From an uncultured Elusimicrobia bacterium (GTDB lineage Bacteria > Elusimicrobiota > Endomicrobiia > Endomicrobiales > Endomicrobiaceae): 11,956 nt of DNA. Both the position numbers and the translations under genes were made by a program. How positions within the stretch are numbered: the stretch's first letter is position 1; the number at the start of each line of letters is the position of its first letter. Shown in pieces: positions 7,174-11,956 of the stretch. The stretch is taken from positions 1-11,956 of the forward strand of contig CAMVLN010000038.1 in NCBI GenBank assembly GCA_947168325.1, in the 5' to 3' direction. Below the pieces are notes generated by a model. It did no database searches and was not told the origin of the DNA. It saw only the letters and a program-made list of their open reading frames with translations.

Positions 7174-7464
7174 TTATGTTATATCGTTATATAAATCTTT
7201 CCAATTAGAATTTTGTTTTTCTATTAATTCAATTTTCTTTTTTTGTGAACCTGCTTTTATTTGCTTTTCTCTTTCTATTGCCTGTTCTATACTTTCATAT
7301 ATTTCATAATATCCTAATTTGTCAACCGCATATTTTTTAGTAAAACCATCAACTAATTTATTTTTATGTTCATAAATTCTTTTTACTAGATTACTGGTTA
7401 CTCCTGTGTATAATGTTCCGTTTTTTTTGTTAAATAATATATAAACATAACCTTTCTTTTCCAT
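7174..7464 (-). CDS. Small GIY-YIG nuclease-domain protein
   Basis: Single-domain GIY-YIG protein of 96 aa, normal for the small stand-alone group. The first strand is YVYIL (6-10), the YIG equivalent is YTG (19-21), the conserved Arg29 and His33 are in KRIYEHK, and a candidate metal-binding Glu66 is in EREKQIK. So the nuclease core looks complete. The ATG has GAGGA a few bases upstream. Its cellular role is unknown; relatives are often scattered singly in genomes. Here it reads leftward between two repeats of the same family: its stop codon is only 4 nt from the palindromic element at 7052-7169, and its start is about 25 nt from the related repeat at 7489. It is the only intact gene in the accessory stretch between the two glucanases. 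Confidence 0.87.
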   Translation of the reverse strand: MEKKGYVYILFNKKNGTLYTGVTSNLVKRIYEHKNKLVDGFTKKYAVDKLGYYEIYESIEQAIEREKQIKAGSQKKKIELIEKQNSNWKDLYNDIT

Positions 7465-7488
7465 CTTATATTCCTCTTATAATGTTTT

Positions 7489-7607
7489 AACGACACTGGA
7501 TTGCTTCGTTTCACTCGCAATGACGGCAATATTATAATAAAATCTTTGTTTCTATTTATAATGACGACAACTGCAACAAATTCCTTATTTCTGCTAGCAA
7601 TGACAAC
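7489..7607. repeat. Second repeat copy plus degenerate copies about 40 bp apart
   Basis: Positions 7489-7530 match 7052-7093 in direct orientation at 37 of 42 bases, starting at AACG(G/A)CACTGGATTGC. Two decayed copies of its right part follow. The core GCAATGAC at 7517 recurs as ATAATGAC at 7558 and GCAATGAC at 7597, each preceded by a T/C-rich stretch resembling TTGCTTCGTTTC. The period is therefore about 40 bp. This copy lacks the long inverted right arm of the element at 7052-7169. Confidence 0.65.
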
Positions 7608-7671
7608 TATATTTTATAGTTACACTTTTTCATTACTTTTTATTTAAAATTTTTTTGTAAAACTACATTTT

Positions 7672-7809
7672 TTATTCTTTAATTCGTTTTAATGTGATTT
7701 TGGCTTTTTTGTGGTTTGGTTTTAATCTTAATGTAAGTTCAAACATTTTTTCTGCTTCAAAATATTTTCCCTTTGCATATAAAATTAGCCCTTCGTTTAA
7801 AATAAGCAT
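7672..7809 (-). pseudogene. TPR-repeat fragment (45-aa frame)
   Basis: A minus-strand frame of 45 residues starts at ATG 7809-7807. It contains one almost ideal tetratricopeptide repeat: the positions Gly (LNEGL), Gly-x-Tyr (GKYFEAE), Ala, Phe (KMFE), Leu and Pro (RLKPNH) fall at the expected spacing. A stop codon lies two codons upstream of the ATG and I see no Shine-Dalgarno site. I read it as the C-terminal remnant of a larger TPR protein, not a working gene. A real 45-aa protein is possible but less likely. It has the same orientation as the other decayed genes in this stretch. Confidence 0.5.
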
Positions 7810-8188
7810 TTTTTAATCATATATAATATAAGTGAAATGACCTGTATTATACAAAAAAACAAATAAAAATAAGTAAAAACATAATATAAAAAGCTTAAGA
7901 TTAGCAAAAATAGTTGAAAGTTTTGAAAAAATCAAATAGAACAAAATATTGCAAATTATATGTAATCAATACATCGCAATACAAAAATTTGTTTTTTCCA
8001 TCATTTTTAAATACAATAACACTTATTATGTTATGTGGTAAATTAAAATTTAGCTTTGATATTTAGAATACTTGTTATTTTTTAATGTATCTTTTGTTTT
8101 TAGTTAGAAATTTTTAAAAACTGTAAATTAAAGTATTAAAAGAGTTGTATAGTTTCTAAAAAAATTGTGGTAGTAAAGGGAAAAATTA
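7810..8188. other. Non-coding stretch upstream of GH81-B
   Basis: I see no gene, RNA or clear repeat in these 379 bp, which are extremely AT-rich. The right end holds the GH81-B ribosome binding site AAAGGGA (8175-8181), 7 nt before the ATG. Several weak -10-like hexamers occur (for example TATAGT at 8148-8153), but none has a convincing -35 partner, so I do not name a promoter. It is probably part decayed insertion and part glucanase leader. Confidence 0.5.
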
Positions 8189-10960
8189 ATGAGAAAAATT
8201 TTATGTTGTTTTTTTGTTGCTATATTTTGTTCAGCTGTTTGGTTGATAGCAGCTCCTACACCGGGCGGAAAAGCTTCAATAAAGTATGGTTTGCCGTCAG
8301 GTGTTAATTCTCCAACCATAGATAGAGTACCTAGCATATCAAAGCCATACCCTACAAATAAATGGTTCACTTCTTTAATACATGCTACCACAGTTCAAAA
8401 TAGAAAAAGAGCATCTTTAGCGATGTATACATATCCATTGTTATATACAATTTCTGGTACAACGGGTGGGCTGATTATAGGTTGTCCGTATTTAAATGTT
8501 TGTAATAAATGTTTTACTTTTTCAAGTGATGTAAATGAAAACAATCATTTCAGAAATCAGCTCTCTGTTTTGCCGTATAAGAATTCTACAATTGAAAATG
8601 TTCAAATTGATAAAATTAAATTAGATTCTTTTTCTGATTGGTGTTGTAAAATAAATTTTGATGATTATTATACAGCAACTATAGGGCAAGGAATGCTTTT
8701 TTCATATTATGACTTTTCAAAACAATCTTATAATGCCACAATTAATTATGTAAACAGTTGTTCTACTTTTACGGTTTATAATTATGATGATTTAAATAAT
8801 CCAATAGCTGATAATTCTTCTTTTACAGGAGATAGATTTGTTATAGAAGTAAGAACAAATTATCGTGAAGCATGGGATGGGTATCAAGTAAGAGTACCAT
8901 CCTCAACCGTATATTATGGAGTTTTTCTTTCATCTTCACAAACAAGTATTGAAAAAACATCGTCCGGTGTTAAAATAAATTTTGTTGATGATGATAGTAG
9001 ATATATGTCTATTGCTTTAATGAAATCAAAAGAAGATTTACAAAAGTTTTATCCCTATGCATATAATTTTGTTAAAAATACACAGGCAAACACTACTATA
9101 AAAAATAATGTTGTTGAAACAAAGTTTAATTTTTCGTTTGATACAAAAAGAACCACTAGTGAAACAATTTCAAATGAAACAATTTTTGCTGTAATGCCAC
9201 ATCATTACAAAAACAATAAAGGGGCAATAACATATTTTGATAATACAGAATTTCAAACATTGAGAGGAAAAATGAAACTTGCTAAAGGTGGTTCTTTTAC
9301 AACTAGGTATAATACTTTAGGAATTGTTCCTTTCTTTCAATATGATACAAAAGAAATAAAAACAAATTTAGCAACTTACTTAACTGAAGATAATGGCGGT
9401 GTTAATGTGTCATCAGTTTCACAAAATCCTTACAGAGCAGGGAAAATTATAGCTAAACTTGCAAATATGTTGCCGGTAGCAGATAATATAAATAATTCTA
9501 TATTAAAGGATAGTTTAAAAATAAAATTGAAAGCTTTGCTTGAAGATTGGTTTATATATCGTGATGGTGAACAAAGTAAATATTTTGCTTATGATACTAC
9601 ATGGGGTGGTTTATTTGGTGTAAAAGATGATGAGTTTGGGTCTCATTTGTATAACGACCATCACTTTCATTTTGGATATTTTATTTATTCTGCGGCAATT
9701 CTTGCAATGTATGATGATAGTTTTGCAAAAGATTATGGGCAAATGGTAGAACTCTTAATAAAAGATATTGCAAACACAGATAGAAGTGATACAAATTTTC
9801 CCTATATGAGGCATTTTGATATATATGAAGGTCATAGTTGGGCAAATGGTATGGGGGGAGAAGAAATTAAAGATCCAAAGAGTAATAGTATATATTCAGA
9901 TTCAATAAACGAAGAGTCTTCATCAGAAGCAATGAATGCTTGGAGTGCAATATATTTGTGGGGGCTTGCAACACAGCAACAAAAGTATATAGATTTAGGA
10001 TTGTCGCTATATACAATACACTATAACTCATTAAGAGATTATTATCTAGATATTGATGCAACAAAAATAGATGATTCTGAAAGAATATATCCTAAAGTAA
10101 TGATGGAAGGGTATTATGGTAATCATGGTTCTATAGGTATATTATTTGGTGGTAGAGCAAGCTATAGTGTATGGTGGGAGAGTGACACGGACCCACAAAC
10201 TAAAACTAGCAGAACAATAAAGGGTATTCAAGTTTTACCACTAACACCAGCAATGACATATCTTGCCTATGATAAAGAATATGCAAGAAAATTCTATTTG
10301 CAAATGGAAAGTGAAACTCCAAATGATTATTATTGGAACGATATTTGGACAAGATTTAGAGCTTTATTTGAACCTCAAAATGCATTAACAAGTTTTATTA
10401 ATAATCCTGAAATTGATGAGGGTGGTTCCAAAAGTTTTACCTATCATTTCATAAATTTCTTCAATAAGTATGGTACACCAAACTTTACATACACTGCTGA
10501 TGTGCCAAGCTATATGGTGTTAGAAAAAAATAATATAAAAACTTATTGTGCATACAACCCAGGAGATAGTAGTAAAAATATTCATTTTTATGACTCGTTA
10601 GGTGAAGATTTAGGGTATCTTGTTGTTGGTGCAAAATCTTTTTCATCAAGTTCTAATTTAATAAAGGGTGGGGAAAATAAAAAAATTTCCGTTTATCCAG
10701 TGCCATATAAGCCACAAAGTGGGGGTAAGTATGATGCTAATGGTATATCATTTTTAGGTGTAGCTAATGGCGATAATATAAAAATATTTAATGTTGCTGG
10801 TGAAAAAGTTTTTGAAGAAACTGTTTCTATAACAGATAACTTGTTTGTTTGGAATAGCAAAAATAATGCAGGAAAAGAAGTTGCCTCTGGTATATATTTT
10901 TACTATATAAAAACAACAGACGGTAAAAAAATTAAAGGAAAGCTTGCTATAGAAAGATAA
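8189..10960 (+). CDS. Secreted GH81 endo-beta-1,3-glucanase with C-terminal FlgD-like domain (GH81-B)
   Basis: Family 81 endo-beta-1,3-glucanase of 923 aa, paralogous to the enzyme at 4250-6775. A signal peptide covers about 1-22, PTNKWF lies at 55-60, and the catalytic Asp490 is in NDHHFHFGYF. Glu576 and Glu580 are in EESSSEAMN. Its insert before the Glu pair is about 10 residues longer than in GH81-A, and the IKGIQVLPLTPAM block is present. Residues from about 830 to 923 form an immunoglobulin-like FlgD or T9SS-type C-terminal domain: VYPVPYKP, IKIFNVAGEKVF, WNSKNNAGKEVASGIYFYY and a basic end. In other phyla such domains direct secretion or surface attachment. That role here is inferred, since no secretion genes are in view. 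AAAGGGA lies 7 nt before the ATG. A LysM-M23 gene follows after 22 bp. Confidence 0.94.
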   Translation: MRKILCCFFVAIFCSAVWLIAAPTPGGKASIKYGLPSGVNSPTIDRVPSISKPYPTNKWFTSLIHATTVQNRKRASLAMYTYPLLYTISGTTGGLIIGCPYLNVCNKCFTFSSDVNENNHFRNQLSVLPYKNSTIENVQIDKIKLDSFSDWCCKINFDDYYTATIGQGMLFSYYDFSKQSYNATINYVNSCSTFTVYNYDDLNNPIADNSSFTGDRFVIEVRTNYREAWDGYQVRVPSSTVYYGVFLSSSQTSIEKTSSGVKINFVDDDSRYMSIALMKSKEDLQKFYPYAYNFVKNTQANTTIKNNVVETKFNFSFDTKRTTSETISNETIFAVMPHHYKNNKGAITYFDNTEFQTLRGKMKLAKGGSFTTRYNTLGIVPFFQYDTKEIKTNLATYLTEDNGGVNVSSVSQNPYRAGKIIAKLANMLPVADNINNSILKDSLKIKLKALLEDWFIYRDGEQSKYFAYDTTWGGLFGVKDDEFGSHLYNDHHFHFGYFIYSAAILAMYDDSFAKDYGQMVELLIKDIANTDRSDTNFPYMRHFDIYEGHSWANGMGGEEIKDPKSNSIYSDSINEESSSEAMNAWSAIYLWGLATQQQKYIDLGLSLYTIHYNSLRDYYLDIDATKIDDSERIYPKVMMEGYYGNHGSIGILFGGRASYSVWWESDTDPQTKTSRTIKGIQVLPLTPAMTYLAYDKEYARKFYLQMESETPNDYYWNDIWTRFRALFEPQNALTSFINNPEIDEGGSKSFTYHFINFFNKYGTPNFTYTADVPSYMVLEKNNIKTYCAYNPGDSSKNIHFYDSLGEDLGYLVVGAKSFSSSSNLIKGGENKKISVYPVPYKPQSGGKYDANGISFLGVANGDNIKIFNVAGEKVFEETVSITDNLFVWNSKNNAGKEVASGIYFYYIKTTDGKKIKGKLAIER

Positions 10961-10982
10961 ATATTAGCTATAAAAAATCAAA

Positions 10983-11921
10983 ATGAAAAATTTTTTTATA
11001 AGATGGTCAGTTTTTTTTGTTTGTTTATTTATAATTTATTTTGTTGTTAATGCAAAAGTTCATGCTATAGCTCAAGCAAATTTGCAATCGGCTATGGTTG
11101 TGAATTTGCCACAATATAGTAAACAAGAACTTATAGATGATGTTAAAGCAAGAATGAAATATATATTAACACGAACCAAAGGGGTAAAGTTTTTTATACA
11201 TAAAGTAAAAAGAAAGGAAAACCTTTGGGAAATAGCAAAACAGCATGGATATTCAGTTCATACTGTTATTGGTTGTAATCCACAAATGAAAACATATAAT
11301 GTAAGTATAAACCAAAATTTGTTAATGCCTTCTATTGGGGGAAATCTTCATCCGGTAAGCCCTACAGATACTTGGCAATCTATAGCAGAAAAATATGATG
11401 TAGAAGAAACTATTTTAAAGCAAACAAATTGTGGGGTAAAGGATTTATCTAAAGAGCATTATATTTTTATACCGGGCAAAAAACCAGCAGTAGATTTATT
11501 AAATGAATCTATGCAAGAAAAGTATGCTTTAAGAGATCTATTTAGATCCCCTCTTGCAGGGAGGCTTTCTAGCACTTTTGGAACAAGAAAGCACCCTATT
11601 ACAGGTAAAATTAGTAAGCACGGTGGAATAGATATTGCAGTCAAAACAGGAACTTTAGTGGGTGCAGCAGCAGATGGAGTTGTAATATTAGCAAGTACAA
11701 ATGTTGGACATTATGGAACAGCTGTTTTTATTGACCATCAAAATGGGTATATTACACATTATGGACACTTATCAAAAATTTTAACTAAAGTTGGAAGAAA
11801 AGTTAAAGCTGGCCAAATAATAGCAAAAAGTGGTTCTACAGGAAGATCTACAGGGCCACATTTACACTTTACAATAAAGAAAAAAGGTGTAAGTGTAGAC
11901 CCTTTAAAATTTTTGTGGTAA
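10983..11921 (+). CDS. Membrane-anchored LysM-LysM-M23 peptidoglycan endopeptidase
   Basis: Protein of 312 aa with an N-terminal membrane anchor (about 7-24). Two LysM-like peptidoglycan-binding modules follow (about 72-116 and 122-164), the second more divergent. The C-terminal M23 zinc metallopeptidase (lysostaphin/DipM-like) domain spans about 188-312. Zinc ligands are His213 and Asp217 in HGGID and His295 in GPHLHF; the catalytic His262 (HYGHL) and His293 are also present, so it should be active rather than an EnvC-type degenerate activator. It would cleave peptide cross-bridges in the wall or periplasm during growth or division. The ATG 22 bp after GH81-B has no visible Shine-Dalgarno site, so coupling to GH81-B may drive translation. 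It is retained as the start because it gives a normal anchor sequence. Confidence 0.92.
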   Translation: MKNFFIRWSVFFVCLFIIYFVVNAKVHAIAQANLQSAMVVNLPQYSKQELIDDVKARMKYILTRTKGVKFFIHKVKRKENLWEIAKQHGYSVHTVIGCNPQMKTYNVSINQNLLMPSIGGNLHPVSPTDTWQSIAEKYDVEETILKQTNCGVKDLSKEHYIFIPGKKPAVDLLNESMQEKYALRDLFRSPLAGRLSSTFGTRKHPITGKISKHGGIDIAVKTGTLVGAAADGVVILASTNVGHYGTAVFIDHQNGYITHYGHLSKILTKVGRKVKAGQIIAKSGSTGRSTGPHLHFTIKKKGVSVDPLKFLW

Positions 11922-11940
11922 TAAAATCAATTAATTTTAT
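11921..11940 (+). terminator. Weak AT-only hairpin after the M23 gene
   Basis: ATAAAAT (11921-11927) and ATTTTAT (11934-11940) can pair as a 7-bp stem around a 6-nt loop right at the stop codon. With no G-C pair it would be a poor intrinsic terminator, and such structures arise by chance in DNA this AT-rich. Confidence 0.2.
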
Positions 11941-11956
11941 AGTTGATAATAATGTT

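Noticed and set aside
7489..7607. CRISPR-like array from the regular spacing near 40 bp
   Set aside because: Only three degraded copies with no unique spacers of constant length, no leader and no cas genes; the first copy belongs to an interspersed repeat also found at 7052.
8128..8391. 87-aa open frame on the minus strand
   Set aside because: It mostly overlaps the signal peptide and N-terminus of GH81-B in antisense, and its C-terminal part is AT-rich non-coding DNA.

Overview
The window is very AT-rich, with A/T-dominated codons (arginine mostly AGA), Shine-Dalgarno sites before most genes, Sec signal peptides, and a FlgD/T9SS-like C-terminal domain on a secreted enzyme. Together these suggest a low-GC, host- or sediment-associated diderm bacterium. 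Elusimicrobiota (Endomicrobia-like) is my best guess, from the style of the C-terminal domain and the gene mix, but nothing here proves it.

Layout. Positions 1-282 are an intergenic region. It probably lies between a leftward gene, of which only about 10 codons are visible, and the rightward arginine genes; it holds an argD promoter and a perfect 11-bp tandem repeat. Positions 283-2669 are argD and argG, overlapping by 22 bp and so likely translationally coupled. A new promoter near 2841-2868 leads into three tightly packed rightward genes: a single-domain response regulator, a 313-aa exported or membrane protein of unknown function, and a secreted GH81 endo-beta-1,3-glucanase (GH81-A). Positions 6776-8188 are an accessory scar about 1.4 kb long. 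Its recognisable content reads leftward: a badly deleted AAA/DUF4143 ATPase pseudogene, a palindromic repeat element, an intact small GIY-YIG nuclease, degenerate repeat copies about 40 bp apart, and a one-repeat TPR fragment. Positions 8189-10960 encode a second GH81 glucanase (GH81-B), a paralogue of GH81-A that keeps a C-terminal FlgD-like sorting or anchoring domain. It is followed by a membrane-anchored LysM-LysM-M23 peptidase (10983-11921).

How the genes fit together. ArgD and ArgG supply two steps of arginine synthesis. The two GH81 enzymes would cleave beta-1,3-glucan (fungal or algal wall, callose, paramylon or curdlan) outside the cytoplasm. The catalytic Asp and both conserved Glu residues are present in each. 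The LysM-M23 protein is a wall-remodelling enzyme behind GH81-B. The most unusual points are the coupling of a lone receiver domain to an exported glucanase and an unknown exported protein, the divergence of the two glucanase C-termini beside a decayed insertion, and the GIY-YIG gene flanked by repeats of one family.
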